A stretch of 64,000 nucleotides of DNA, taken from positions 4,693,080-4,757,079 of the forward strand of contig RQOL01000466.1 of NCBI GenBank assembly GCA_013076295.1. The letters run 5' to 3'. The stretch comes from Sanderia malayensis (taxonomy: Eukaryota > Cnidaria > Scyphozoa > Semaeostomeae > Pelagiidae). Positions 1 through 11,194 of this stretch are shown one piece after another. Within the stretch, counting starts at the first letter, position 1. Each line of letters starts with the position of its first letter. The position numbers and the translations under genes are program-made. The notes beneath the pieces are model-generated. The model saw only the letters and a program-made list of their open reading frames with translations. It was not told the DNA's origin and did no database searches.

Positions 1-3000
1 GAAGAGAAGCTTTCAACAAGGTAAATATGCTTTAAATAAACCAGCCAGAATTATTGATCATAAAACAGATACTGGAGAAGAAGATATTTAAACATTTTGC
101 CATTTCTTTATTTATCAACTGAGTGTTATTTGTACAAATCACCATCATTAAGTCGGCTGGATTTTTGGCGACCAAAACCCAAGCATAATTTTATATTCTT
201 CTGCTAATGTTGATATAATGTTATGTTATGTTCGTGTGTCTAATATGAATATAATTCCATGTTATTCTATTCGTGTCATCCTTATAATATGCAAGGTTTA
301 ATGATTCAAAGGATGGAATTTATCTGATCGAAACTTTTCAATTTCAGATGGGAAAACAACGCAGCCAATGACGATTCTGTCAGCAAGCATGGACAAGACC
401 ATGATGCTTTGGGAACTCGATAGTAACACAGGTGTTTGGTTGGACACGGTAAGCATACGCTCTCACCACGTAACTTACTTTGAAGTTTATAACTCAATAC
501 GCAAGGTCGCATGTAGATTGTGTGATGGAGTCTGATGGATGCATTAACTATTTATGTTTGTGTTTGCAGGCAAGGATGGGTGATGTTGGTGGAAATACTC
601 TTGGCTTTTATGGCTGTGCAATTAGCCCTGATGGTAACAGTGTTATAGCGCATGGATTCCAAGGGGCTTTCCACCTCTGGTCTGTCAACAGCACTCAGGT
701 ATAGAGTCTAACTATGCACGACACTTGTTAGGTAGTCAACTGTCCACTAATAGATAATTAATCTGTGGAATATAGTAGATCTGTTATATGAGTGTATGTG
801 AGGGAGAACGATATTTTAATTTATGATTTAATTTATTGATCGATAAGATTTTATTATTGTTTCAGGTTCACGATTCGTGGACACCTGGTGTGACAATAAG
901 TGGGCATTTTGGTGCAGTCCAGGTATGCCCTGCCTCGTGTACATATCGTGTACATATCATGCATTTAAAAGGATGGGAATTTGTGTCAAGTCAAGCCGTC
1001 GTCATTTAACATCTGACTTTTGTATTTGTAGGATTTCGATTGGGAGCCTGAGAATGGGGAATTCCTGATAAGTGTTGGGACAGATCAAACTGCAAGGCTG
1101 CACGCCCCCTGGATCAGAAAGAATAACCCAGTAAGCTCACATCCACTGGTTACATCACGGTTATTTCTTTGCAGCAATAAAATGCTGAATCGTAACGCTG
1201 TGATTATTATTGCATAGGTTACTTGGCATGAAATAGCGAGACCTCAAGTTCATGGCTACGACATGCAGTGCATTGCATGTGTTAGTAGAAGTACCTATGC
1301 TTCAGGCTCTGAAGAAAAGGTGGGATATATATCTTCATTGATTATATATTGAGTTTGTTCGTGTTTAATTTCGTAGTGTTTTTAGTTATCCTTAATTAAT
1401 GTTTTGCTTTTGTTATTTAGGTTACTCGTATTTTTCAAGCCCCAAAAAGTTTCTTCGACAGTTTTTCAGAAATTTCTCAAATTCGCAGTGCAGGACAGGT
1501 ATAAATTGCATTAATCAAATGTTCTTCAAACCTCGTTAAATAGTTTGTGTATTTTCATTGCTATTATCAGATATTTTTGATTTCGCTTCTTCTAGGTAAA
1601 TGCCGCACTACCAATTGGTGCAAGTGTACCATCTCTTGGACTTTCGAACAAAGCTGTCTTTCAAAGTATGTACTCTTTAATCAAATATAGCTATGTCAAT
1701 CATGTTGCTTTTTTATATAAATACGTAAGCATAAAATATTCAATGACCTGTTATTGATGCCCCCTTAACAGTACACTCTGACAACATTTACAAAATACGA
1801 AACCCTAATTTTATCATTTTAATATTGTGTCTAATTTTTTAGATATAATAAACAGACATGTGTATATTTCTTCTCTTTATAGTTATTTCTATGATTCTTT
1901 ATATTTTCTTAATAAGACGATTTGGAAACTTGGAAGGAGGATGGCGACGACAAAAGTCGACCACAAAAGGCTTCTGCTTTTGCTTCCGAAGACCCCGCCC
2001 CTTACACACCTCTTGCAATTACTCGTAAGTTGATTTACTTGTATGATTACTCAACTGAAATACAGTCATTGTTATCATTATCAATTATAAATGATATTTT
2101 TCATTATTTCAAAACAGATCCGCCACCTGAAGACGTATTACTTCAGAATACATTATGGCCCGAGGTGCATAAGCTGTATGTATTATCTTATTGCTGTCAT
2201 TTTTGTTATAGTTATCATTGTTAATGCTACCACCGCTTGCTGTGTATACAGTTAGCTGTAAGCTCTACTGTTAATACTCAGGGGACTACTTCAGGGGTTT
2301 GTATTTTATGTTTACTCGCTCTTGTACAGCAAAACCCCCTTTGAAGTAGATTAAAAGCCTCCCGGGTGATATTTTTGTTCAGAACAATAGAAGAAACAAT
2401 CGCCTGTTGTGTTTGAACAATAGACTGGATGCAATATTTCATAGGCTCTCATATAAGGGTGTTTGGTGTAGTTTCTACTTGAAGTTAAATTCTTGTTTAA
2501 CGGACATCGAATGGAGAAAAGTGCATATCCGAAACAAAATTTGAAGGCCCATGAATTATTGGCATTGGCCGTTGTAGGCGTCTATAATCTTCACTCGCTA
2601 TTATCAGGCAAGCAAAGCATTGGTATAACTTAAATCGATTCCTTCTTTAGATATGGACATGGGTTCGAGATTTTCTGCTTGGCTTGCAGCCCCCAAGGCA
2701 CTGTTCTAGCATCCGCATGCAAGGTAAGTTGGCCGTAACTCAAATGGTTTCCTCAGTCCACTACTCTACTTCTTTACTAGGTGGAAATTTTGTTTTCATG
2801 GTAGAGAAGTATATGTAGGTTTGAGTTTTGCATTTGTTTTTCGCAAGGCGTCAAAAGCAGAGCATGCCAATATCATTCTTTGGGATACAAAAACATGGAG
2901 ACAGATCGGAAATCTTGTCGCGCATTCATTAACAGTTACTCAGCTTTCGTTCTCCCATTCTGGTGATTGGCTACTGTCTGTGTCACGTGATAGAACTTGG

Positions 3001-4196
3001 GCATTGTACAATAAGGTATCTGCTGATGACGGCTGTTCAAGTAAGCTCATCTCGTCTCATCTTTCCCATTGATCCGCTTTTCATTTCATAGCTGAATATT
3101 GCTGATTGAATTTTCATTTTGTTGTGTTCTATCTTCAACAGGCAGCCCGTATGTCCTCACTCAAAAAACAGACAAGAAAACAGGCGTACATAGCAGAATT
3201 ATTTGGTCATGTTGTTGGACTCCGGATGATAAATATTTTGCAACTGCATCCAGAGATAAACAAGTACCTCTTCAATCTTTAACACCTCGATTTCCCCACC
3301 CCTAACTTCTTCATCTAAGTAAACATCATACATCTGAATGCCATGTGTTTATTGTATTATATTGCTGTTATTTTAGGTTATCATTTGGTGCCAGAGTTCG
3401 TCTTCAAGTGAAAAGCAATGGGGCCCTGCAGGCAAAAGCCTAGATGTCGGAGAATCTTGTACGGCGATCAGCTGTCTTCCATCAGTTCTAGAAAGTCAAA
3501 GGTACATATTGTAAACAACACTAAACTAGAAACTAAAAACTCTAATCAGTCAAGTTACCCTAAATCCAGCCGTTGACCAAGTTGTCTTGGTTTTCAGTCT
3601 CTTTATGGTGCGAGAAGAGCTGATGTTTGTAGCCTTTTTATTGCTTTTAGATATGTATTCGCTGTTGGATTGGAAAGTGGAAATTTAGAGCTACACTCTT
3701 GGAATCCCATTGATGCTAACTGGGATGTATTGCTCAAGCTCGACAAGGCGTATCTTTTCAATCAAAACTTTGCAAATCCCCATATGTAAATCCCTACTTC
3801 GCTTTGTTGGAACGATGGCAATCTTGTAATCCAGATTCAACCAGATACAGAACTCTCTCTTGCAATCCAGATTTAACCAGATCCAGAACTCCCCCTTGCA
3901 ATCCAGATTCAACCAGATCCAGAACTCCCCCTGCAATCCAGATTCAACCACTGTAATTCAGATCATGTAGATTGAATCCGTCTCAATGCATCTTATACCA
4001 ATTTCCTTAATGGCTCTCTAGATTGTGTCCAACATTGGCCGTGAAAAGACTTCGCTGGAACAGGCATCGTATACCTATAGATGATAGTCATGATTTTGCT
4101 TACCAATTGGGAGCTTGCAGTAGTGACAGCAGTCTACGAGTTTTGAGCATTCCTCTCTCTGTTCTACGAACGAACGATTTGAACGTCACCAGGTAG
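1..4196 (+). CDS. ELP2: Elongator complex protein 2 (ELP2), 5'-truncated by the window
   Basis: WD40-repeat scaffold subunit of the Elongator complex, which modifies wobble uridines of tRNA in the cytoplasm. Sixteen exons are visible: 1-20, 348-448, 570-698, 866-922, 1032-1130, 1218-1319, 1421-1498, 1596-1665, 1917-2024, 2118-2175, 2651-2723, 2848-3040, 3142-3263, 3377-3501, 3651-3785 and 4022-4196 (TAG stop). All introns are GT-AG and the phases join. Blocks typical of ELP2 are read directly: [101 protein letters not shown] and [16 protein letters not shown]. The N-terminal WD repeats lie left of the window. The least certain junction is the 3785 donor, where the exon end was chosen to keep frame. 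The family assignment is very secure. Confidence 0.96.
2325..2470. mobile_element. Short TIR element (MITE-like) in ELP2 intron, 'CAGCAAAACCC' family
   Basis: The sequence starts TACAGCAAAACCCC and ends GGGTGTTTGGTGTA, which are imperfect inverted termini. An internal block resembling CAATAGACTGGATGCAA recurs, in inverted orientation, in the element at 51596-51766, so the two are family members. No ORF is present. It is probably non-autonomous and mobilised by a TA-targeting transposase, which is an inference from the ends. Confidence 0.5.
3824..3950. repeat. Minisatellite, about 36-bp unit, in last ELP2 intron
   Basis: About 3.5 tandem copies of a unit built around ATCCAGATTCAACCAGATCC, differing by a few substitutions. 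It lies inside the intron 3786-4021. Confidence 0.8.
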
Positions 4197-4625
4197 TTTT
4201 TGATGGCCTCTACATGATGTTGAATTGGTGAAGAGAACTGTCAAGTACTTGGAGACATTGTACAAAGATCAAGACAAGGGACTAAGGATAAGACAATTAT
4301 CGTGATCGTATTTTTCATATTTATTCTTTTATGATTCATTCTTATTTTGCTCTTTAACGTTTTGAATATCCACACTTTCACATGCATGAGGATAAGATAG
4401 GTATTTCTGAGGGATAGTTCTTACAGCGGGAGAGATGTGGCTGGATTGTTGTTAGAATGTCCTTGACTGCCCAAGACATGATTATTATGAGTTGAGATAC
4501 CTCACATGGCAGCTCCAAAATTGTTTTGATAAATGGTTCTTGATGCCTAGTCCTTTAAAGATTCATTTTTCGAAATGGGGAAATTCTTCTTGTCTCTCAT
4601 GCTTGTGACATTGTTGATTATTCTA

Positions 4626-4631
4626 AATAAA
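4626..4631 (+). terminator. Candidate ELP2 polyadenylation signal
   Basis: AATAAA about 430 bases after the ELP2 stop, in AT-rich sequence. It is the first exact hexamer I noted downstream. No cleavage site can be proved from sequence. Confidence 0.4.
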
Positions 4632-4705
4632 TTGTGAATTGTGAATTGTAATTTTAATTTCTTTGTAATTTATTGTAGTGTTGGAGATGTAAAGAAAAAA
4701 GATAC

Positions 4706-4856
4706 GCTCACCTCATCTGCCGTTGCCAAGAGACCTGGTCCTGGTGGGGTGTTGCTGGAGTGTCTTGTGCCATGTGGTCTCCATGGGACTGGTTAAGCTG
4801 ATTCTCTGGTCTACCTTGTTGGCATGTCCTTTGGTTGTGATCTCCATTCTAATGGT
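4706..4856 (-). repeat. Inverted-repeat segment, copy A
   Basis: The reverse complement of this segment aligns over about 140 bases with 6463-6600; shared stretches include CTCTGCCATTGCCAAG-like and ACATGTCAACAAGG-like blocks. Roughly 70% identity by eye, with small gaps. It is either an old dispersed repeat or the arms of a decayed larger element. Confidence 0.6.
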
Positions 4857-5504
4857 GAGAGAAATGTTTTGCCTGTTTTGCTACTCTTTCACGCTTATCA
4901 CATGAATATCCAAGTTCCAAAAATTTTAAGGACCAGGGCTAAATTGCTTGAGGTGTCTGTTTACATTTCAACATTTCTGTGGATACAGTTTGAGAAGGAA
5001 GGCGTTGTTATCTGTTAGCATCCAAAACTAGGAGATGTATTAAGCATTGTACGCGTCATCGTAGTTGAAGCCTGGGTCGCTGAATTTGATATCGGGCTGT
5101 TTAGACCTCATTTACGCAAGAGTATGTATCGGGACCCTGACCCTGGTTAACTAACTAAGTTATAATTCACTGATTCAAATAAATTTCTTTGTGCACATAT
5201 TTTATTGATTTATAGCATTGATAGTTTGGTAGAGTATTGTTTTTTGATTTATTGGAAGTTAATAGTCAATGGAATATTAGATTGAATGAGAGAAGTAAAA
5301 TAAGAGAAGTGGGGATATTTCTCTTGTTTTATCTTCAATTTTATTATAATTCAGTTTGTTGTTATTCAGTCATTTTTTTTATTTTAGTGTATGCTAACTT
5401 AGTGGGTGCACGCATCAAGAAGTGTGCTTGTTGATTAGACCAGACTAAGCTAGTGAGAACCTTTGAGGATTTCATGATATAAAACTAGGACTGTGTTCAA
5501 GGTC

Positions 5505-6000
5505 GCATGCAAGCAATGACGTATTGCATAGACTTGCATTAATACGAGCCGTTAGTATTTGGCCATGAGCCATGAGCTTCAGCTAGCCCCCTGGAAGCTT
5601 TATATTCAAGCAATGATATATTCCATAAACCTTTGCATTTGTATGAACTGTTAGTATTTAGCTATGAGCTTAGGAGTTTCAGTTAGCCCCTTGGAAGCTT
5701 TACGTGCAAGCAATCACATATTCAATAAACTTTTGAATTTGTATAGTGTGTTAGTATTTAGCTGTGAGCTTAGGAGTTTCAGTTAGCCCCTGGGAAGCTT
5801 TATATACAAGCAATAACATATTCCATAAACTTTTGCATTTATATGACGTGTTAGTATTTAGCTATGAGCTTGGAAGTTTCTGCTAGCCCCCTGGAAGCTT
5901 TATATTCAAGCAATGACATTTTCCATAGACTGTGGTATTAATACGAAGTGTTAGTATCTGGCTACGAGGTTTAGAGTTGCAGATAATCCTTAGTAGGCAT
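5505..6000. repeat. Tandem repeat, 100-bp unit, five copies
   Basis: The marker GTTAGTATTT, or a close variant, recurs at 5551, 5650, 5750, 5850 and 5950, giving a 99-100 base period. Each unit also carries AGCCCCCTGGAAGCTTTAT-like and CAAGCAATGACATATTCCAT-like blocks. The first and last units are the most diverged. No ORF spans it. Confidence 0.85.
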
Positions 6001-6462
6001 TTTAAAGGCAACAGTATAGTTTTTTGTTTTTTTATTTGCACAAAGAACTTCATTTTTTTGACGTGAATTTTTATTTGTAAATATTTACGTCCATACAGTT
6101 ATTTGTCAATAAAGGGGCAAACGTTTAGGGGTGCATGCTCTTGTATTGTGTTGTTCGGCAGTCGTCTGATCAGATAATGATGATACGGCCTGGGGGGTGC
6201 AGTAAATGCAGTGACGCTATGGCCTACGGGGGGCAATGCTTAATACTCTCAGAAAGATTAATTGCTCAGGAACGTTTGGCTTTTATGCTAACAGGCTGCA
6301 TCTGCTGACTTCAAAAGCTATATTCCACAGTCTTCTTGATTGTAACATATGTCCCATAGCCATTCTTTTTAATATATTGTCTCGAACAAATGAACTTGGA
6401 TATAGATTGTGATGATATTTGTGATTGAGTTGCATTATAGACAAGATATTTCCCTGACCAGG

Positions 6463-6600
6463 TAAAATGGAATCAGACTAGAGCACATGTCAACAAGGGA
6501 GTCTGGGGAATCGGTCACCAGTCTTATGGAGGCCACACAGCACAAGGCACTCTGGCAACACCCAAAGGATCAGACTTGGCAATGGCAGAGAAGGTGAGGG
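6463..6600 (+). repeat. Inverted-repeat segment, copy B
   Basis: Partner of 4706-4856 in the opposite orientation, about 1.6 kb apart. One frame is open throughout (44 codons), and the segment is flanked by a CAG acceptor-like and an AAG/GTGAGG donor-like sequence. It therefore mimics an exon, but copy A has no matching open frame, so I do not call it coding. Confidence 0.6.
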
Positions 6601-6704
6601 TATTTTTTAGATTAAATTTATATTACTTCCTCCCACCTTTTACCGAACAGACCGTCCGGGACAAACCAGCAGCCGCGGTGGCACCTGTGCACCACGACTA
6701 TACT

Positions 6705-6747
6705 CCATGGAAGTTGTAGGCCCTGACTGGCCCCACAACTTCCATGG
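6705..6747. repeat. Palindrome with 13-bp perfect arms
   Basis: CCATGGAAGTTGT at 6705-6717 is the exact reverse complement of 6735-6747, around a 17-base GC-rich spacer. Function unknown. Confidence 0.7.
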
Positions 6748-7166
6748 GCCCTACCCCCAGTTTTATCCAACCCTCTGATACCCCACCCAGAACCCCTGCT
6801 AGCCTATGTAAGGATTACTTTATTATAATTGTTCATTTTGTTTAAGATTAACAGCAGAAGCCTTAAAGAAAAATTTGCCTATTTTATCTATCTTAAACTA
6901 TCCTACACCTATTCCCAAGACAAAGGAAAACACACGCCCTAGGTTTTAATAATAAATTCAATAAAAGAAGAAATAGTAAATATAATAATCGATTGAAGAT
7001 CAGATGAGCTTGTGTAGAGCAATCTTCTTTCTTCATTCTTTAAAGTCTTTCGTGAAATATCAGCATACCATGCCTACGGAACAAAATAATCAAAGACACG
7101 CTAAAAACTAATCAAAGTTAGTGACGAAAAAAGTGAAAAGCAACGCGAAACAGTTTAGTAATGTAA

Positions 7167-7581
7167 TACACGCTTTTTTTTTATAAGGAACCTAGCTCGG
7201 GCCTAGTTCTTTAAATTCCCTATTTTGAGACCTCTTTTGACCACTTTGTAGTTCTAAAAGTTCCTTAATAGTTCCTTAATTTTAAGTTCGCATTTAGTGG
7301 ACATAATTAGTACAGACGCAAGAAAAGCATTTAAATTCAACGTTTTGCTATAAACTTGTGAAAAGATAACAGGTAAAAACATGAAGAAGCTTCATATAAT
7401 GTAAAAGTACTGAAAATCAATGGAACCGGCTTCCTAATTGTAAATTGTGCGGAAATATAAATATATTCAAAATTAAAAAGTTCCTTAGTGATTTGGCCTT
7501 TAGTAGCAAAAGTTCCTTAAGTTTTTTGACCTTCTACATGTAGGTTCCTTATAAACGGTTCCTTATAAAAAAAAGCGTGTA
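7167..7581. mobile_element. TIR element (MITE-like), 'TACACGC...TATAAGGAACC' family
   Basis: The first 20 bases (TACACGCTTTTTTTTTATAA) and the last bases (TTATAAAAAAAAGCGTGTA) form about 25-bp inverted termini with one length difference in the T-run. The directly repeated flank TAGTAATGTAAT lies just outside both ends. Internal TTCCTTAA motifs recur and no ORF is present. The ends resemble the element at 45262-45566. Confidence 0.8.
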
Positions 7582-8161
7582 GTAATGTAATGTATTGTGC
7601 AAGCTTTTGTGTACTCATCGAAAGATTCAAACATCTCAAACGAAAATAAAGTCTCGAAAGTTGAAACATTTACGAAACTTGAAAGGGTTTTGCTTATTTC
7701 CTGTAACTGTCCTTAAATATTAACATAACTACAAAAGATATTCCATGCCATAATCAAAAGGATTAAATTAATGTAGATTAGGTTGAAGACGAAGCGAATA
7801 TAATCACTACGATGCCAAATTCCGTGGCCTAAACCAAGAAACTTTCGCGAAGCGACAACTCAATCCTAACTTTTAATTCAAATACAGCCCATAAATACCG
7901 AATTTCTCAAAGAAAGATTGCAAACAATTGATAATAACGAAGATAAGCAAGATTGAAGTAAGATATCAACTCGATTACCTTGAATTCCATTTGAAATCTT
8001 TCATTCTTAGTTGACTTCTTCGTTTTGCTCGTTTTCACTTCACTGCTCCTTTCGATCAAGTCCGTCTTTGCGATGCGACTTGTTGCGCTGGAATGAAACT
8101 TGACAAATGAAATAGCTGATGTACAACCCTAATCTTCACACCAAACCGCGTCATAGATCCT

Positions 8162-8275
8162 TCCGCGCAGTAGCCTATATATGTTACTGCGCATGCACGT
8201 GCGCCTACCTTTATGCCACACTAATAAAATAACTCTCACCCTAAACCCTAAACCTCATCACCACCATACCACACT
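8162..8275 (+). repeat. Isolated relic of the telomere-motif satellite unit
   Basis: It contains GCGCAGTAGCCTATATATG, ACTGCGCATGCAC, a CCTACCTTTA block and then CACCCTAAACCCTAAACC, in the same order as each unit of the 11.2-12.2 kb array but as one copy 3 kb away. Either it seeded the array or it transposed from it. Confidence 0.75.
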
Positions 8276-9010
8276 GTGAATTTCAATGCATCATCATAAA
8301 GATAGGATATAAAGTAATGCAGAGTGCTAACGGTCGATAGTATAGCAATTAAAGCAAAATTTCCAGCCAACCACCCTCCCTTCAACAAAATGGGGGACAA
8401 TACCAACCTCAAATCAAAATTAACATAATTGATAAGTGATGTATAACAGATACCTTAAGGTCTAAAATAATTGAGGCCAGACAAAACTTGTAGAATTCCA
8501 TATCAGAATAGTCTTATTCTTTAATTGTTTGTCCTTTCTTTTAATCTTTGCCCTAAGTCAAAACAAAAGCATACAAGTATGTTCTTACAGACAAATGACA
8601 GGATAACATGTTAAAAGAAAAGATTCATGCTGCTACACAAATGGTTGATTAACAAATCAACAAAGCTATATACTTGAGTTTGAAAGAACATAAGTTTGAA
8701 AAATAGATACTCACTGTTCATTATATGACAGTTCATGACAGCTTTATCCTAAATTCCTGAAAAAGCTACGAGCAGAAAAGCTTCATTAACACATTCAATG
8801 ATATTTCACAGTAAAATCCATGTTTATTCAAAGCTTCAAATTTCAGTGATGTATGATATATGTGACAAATTTTGTTGACCAAAACAAAAGTAGCAGGAGA
8901 AGATAAAAGGTTTTGATAACTTATTGTCAGTAAAAAAGAAAGGTAGCCCAAAATAACTTAAGGTTGACTGATTCAAGTATTAACATAGCGATTCCTTTGA
9001 TAGTTATTAA

Positions 9011-10626
9011 TCAATCATTAGATTCTTTAACTTTTTTGGGCTTAGATTGTCCTTCACTTTGTGCAGCCTAAAATAAAATAATAAATGTCAATTTTGAGGG
9101 TCAAAACAAAGATGACTTTGAATGCCAAGCTGAAGATGTGCTAAGGCAGATAAATATAGACTGTCGTTCATATTCAACTATTTTTCAGCTGGTCAATGCA
9201 ATACTGTAAATCCTCAAATAAGCCCCCACCTCCAAATAAGCCCTCCCCACGAATAAGCCCCCATCCTGATAATCATTTGCAAGGATGTTGAGCCCAACTT
9301 TCCAGGCATTGAAGTTGTTTAGTGAATGTATTGCAAATAACAGCAAGTTTAAACCAGCAACTTTATTGATTGGCTGCATCGTATAGCTTTTATTTTGCTT
9401 AATATTAAACAATAATGAGACTAAAATTTTGGTACATCATAAAGAAAAGTTGATTCATTGAATAAATGCATATCAACTTACATATCCAGGGAATTCATAA
9501 TCTATCCCAAGCGATGAAAGCTGCTTCCTCTTCCTTACTTCTTTAGCTAAAAGCTTATCAACTTGTTTATTTCGTTGAGCTACAGTTTTTGGCTGAAAAA
9601 TAAAAATATAATAGACATCATGTTTGCTATTGAAAACATTAAAAGTAAGAATAAAAATAGTAGTATGTAAGAGCAATTTGTGCAGTAAGAAAAATGTCAA
9701 TTTTATCACACCCTGTTGTGTCTATCTCTTTCTCTTTTTGCCCAATCAACTTTACTGAATTTTCTATTTGCTCCTTGCCACATTCTTGGGTGAATTCGTT
9801 CTTTTGGGATAAACTTGCCTGAAATGAAAACAGCAAGCTTGAAAGTAGAGCAAATTAATAATGACATGGCAAAAAAGAGGTATATTCCGGAAAAAAATTT
9901 ATTAATAAAATATGCTTACATTTAAGTAATCTGTCAAACATCAAATAGTTGTCCATTGTTTCAGCTGCAATTTTCGCAACATCTTCGTAAGCAAATTCAA
10001 TAAATGCATAGCCTTTAGATCCAGCAGTCTGCCAAAAAACAAAATTATATAAAATCGAATGACTTGAGTAATGAATTGTGGGCCATGGAACCAAAGAGAT
10101 TACAGATTAAGAAGCATTTTTAAAACAGCAATAATTAGTGTACCTTTTTACTTCTAGATAATCGTACTTTATTGACAGTGCCGAACTGGGAAAAGAATTC
10201 TTTCATTTCTTCTTCGTAGAAGCCATGAGGAATGTGCCCAACATAAACTACACCTGTCGCCTTGTCTTCTGCAGACTTTAAATAAAAAAGATATGGTTTA
10301 CAAAATCTATACAGCTTCCGACAGAAAAGGAATACCATGACACATAAAGGATGGCCAGATTTTGGCAGTTGGATTAGATGTAAACAATGTATACGATGTT
10401 ATAAAAAATATCCTGGGACTTTAGGATCCGGCCTAAGTCCTAAAATGAACACGTGCTTCTAGTTTACTAAACAAAATCCAACCTCTGATGATAGCTGCTT
10501 TACTTTTTCAGTAAATTCTGCTTGTTTTTGCACATCAATAGCAATATTACCAAGTTGTGACTTCTTCTTTTTAGTTTTCTTAGTTGATGAAGACTTTTTC
10601 TTGGATGAAGCTTCTGGGCAACTCAT
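9011..10626 (-). CDS. NIFK: NIFK-like nucleolar RRM protein
   Basis: Orthologue of the MKI67 FHA-domain-interacting nucleolar phosphoprotein, an RNA-binding protein of pre-60S ribosome assembly. Six exons on the minus strand: 10483-10626 (ATG), 10144-10275, 9920-10028, 9712-9818, 9482-9592 and 9011-9067 (TGA); 660 bases, 219 residues, all phases consistent. After a Lys-rich N terminus comes one RRM with RNP2 VYVGHI (about residues 57-62) and RNP1 KGYAFIEF (about 96-103). It is followed by the family-typical [16 protein letters not shown] and RHNR blocks, then a basic coiled stretch ending [10 protein letters not shown]. The human protein is longer (293). The C-terminal phospho-Thr segment that binds Ki-67 is not apparent here, which fits an ancestral ribosome role. 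Confidence 0.95.
9204..9432 (+). mobile_element. 'AATAAGCCCCCA' TIR-family element in NIFK intron
   Basis: Begins TGTAAATCCTCAAATAAGCC and shares with 51830-52104 the internal order CATCCTGATAATCATTTGCA, a CATTGAAGTTG block, GGCTGCATC and TTTTGCTTAATATT. The far terminal inverted repeat is lost. It lies wholly in the intron 9068-9481. Confidence 0.75.
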
Positions 10627-10960
10627 GTTTGGAAATGGCAGAGAAGAAAAGAAAAGAAGGCAAAAAGACCAACACCATCATATCCCTGTGGTTTTAAAAA
10701 ATCAACCAGTACACAGCGCGACGCTGACATTATTCCGTTGTTTTCCGCACTCCATTTGCAGCTCTTGGTTCAAAGGTCAGGGTCGCAGACTTCTTGTGAC
10801 AAAGTGAACTATACTTTGTGTATATTCTATGAAATATGAATGTAGTCTCTTGAAAATCTAATTTCTGAAGCTGAGTAAAGGTTGGTTGACGATAAATCGT
10901 CAAATCCTGCTGAATAGGACCTCCTGACCACTTCAAGACAAAGTTCAGCCTTCTAGAAAA

Positions 10961-11182
10961 ATGCGTTCAAAAGTTAGGGTTAAAGACAAGCTGCCTGGAA
11001 CAAGTGTACACCCACTTTTTTATATTGTTTTAGCAGGGGATATTGAAAGTAATCCCGGTCCAGAAAATGCTGATTTCAGATTTCAAATTTCGTCTGTTTT
11101 TGGTATTATTTTGTGCACTCTAATCCTAAACCGAACCCGAACCCCAACCTTAATCCTAATCCTAATCCGAACCCTGACATGA
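10961..11182 (+). pseudogene. Short ORF with a 2A-like GDIESNPGP motif, probable retroelement relic
   Basis: A 73-codon ORF from an ATG contains, at 11036-11062, the exact 2A consensus D(V/I)ExNPGP as GDIESNPGP, preceded by a hydrophobic run (FYIVLA). Such motifs cause ribosome skipping. Outside RNA viruses they are known near the N terminus of non-LTR retrotransposon ORFs and some innate-immune proteins of marine invertebrates. About 30 residues after the motif the ORF runs into telomere-motif repeat and loses any sense. I see no reverse transcriptase in the window, so this is most likely a truncated element end. A short host exon is less likely. Confidence 0.5.
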
Positions 11183-11194
11183 ATAAACCAAACA

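Larger units (their letters stand above)
4197..9010. other. Repeat-rich intergenic region between ELP2 and NIFK
   Basis: No convincing gene is seen in this 4.8-kb gap between two convergent genes. It contains an inverted pair of related 140-150 bp segments, a 100-bp tandem repeat, a 13-bp-arm palindrome, a TIR element and a relic of the telomere-motif satellite, each listed separately. The remainder (roughly 7.6-8.1 and 8.3-9.0 kb) is AT-rich with no recognisable feature. Confidence 0.7.

Noticed and set aside
6463..6592. Apparent single exon (44 codons) with splice-like ends
   Set aside because: Its diverged inverted partner at 4706-4856 has no equivalent open frame, so it is treated as repeat.
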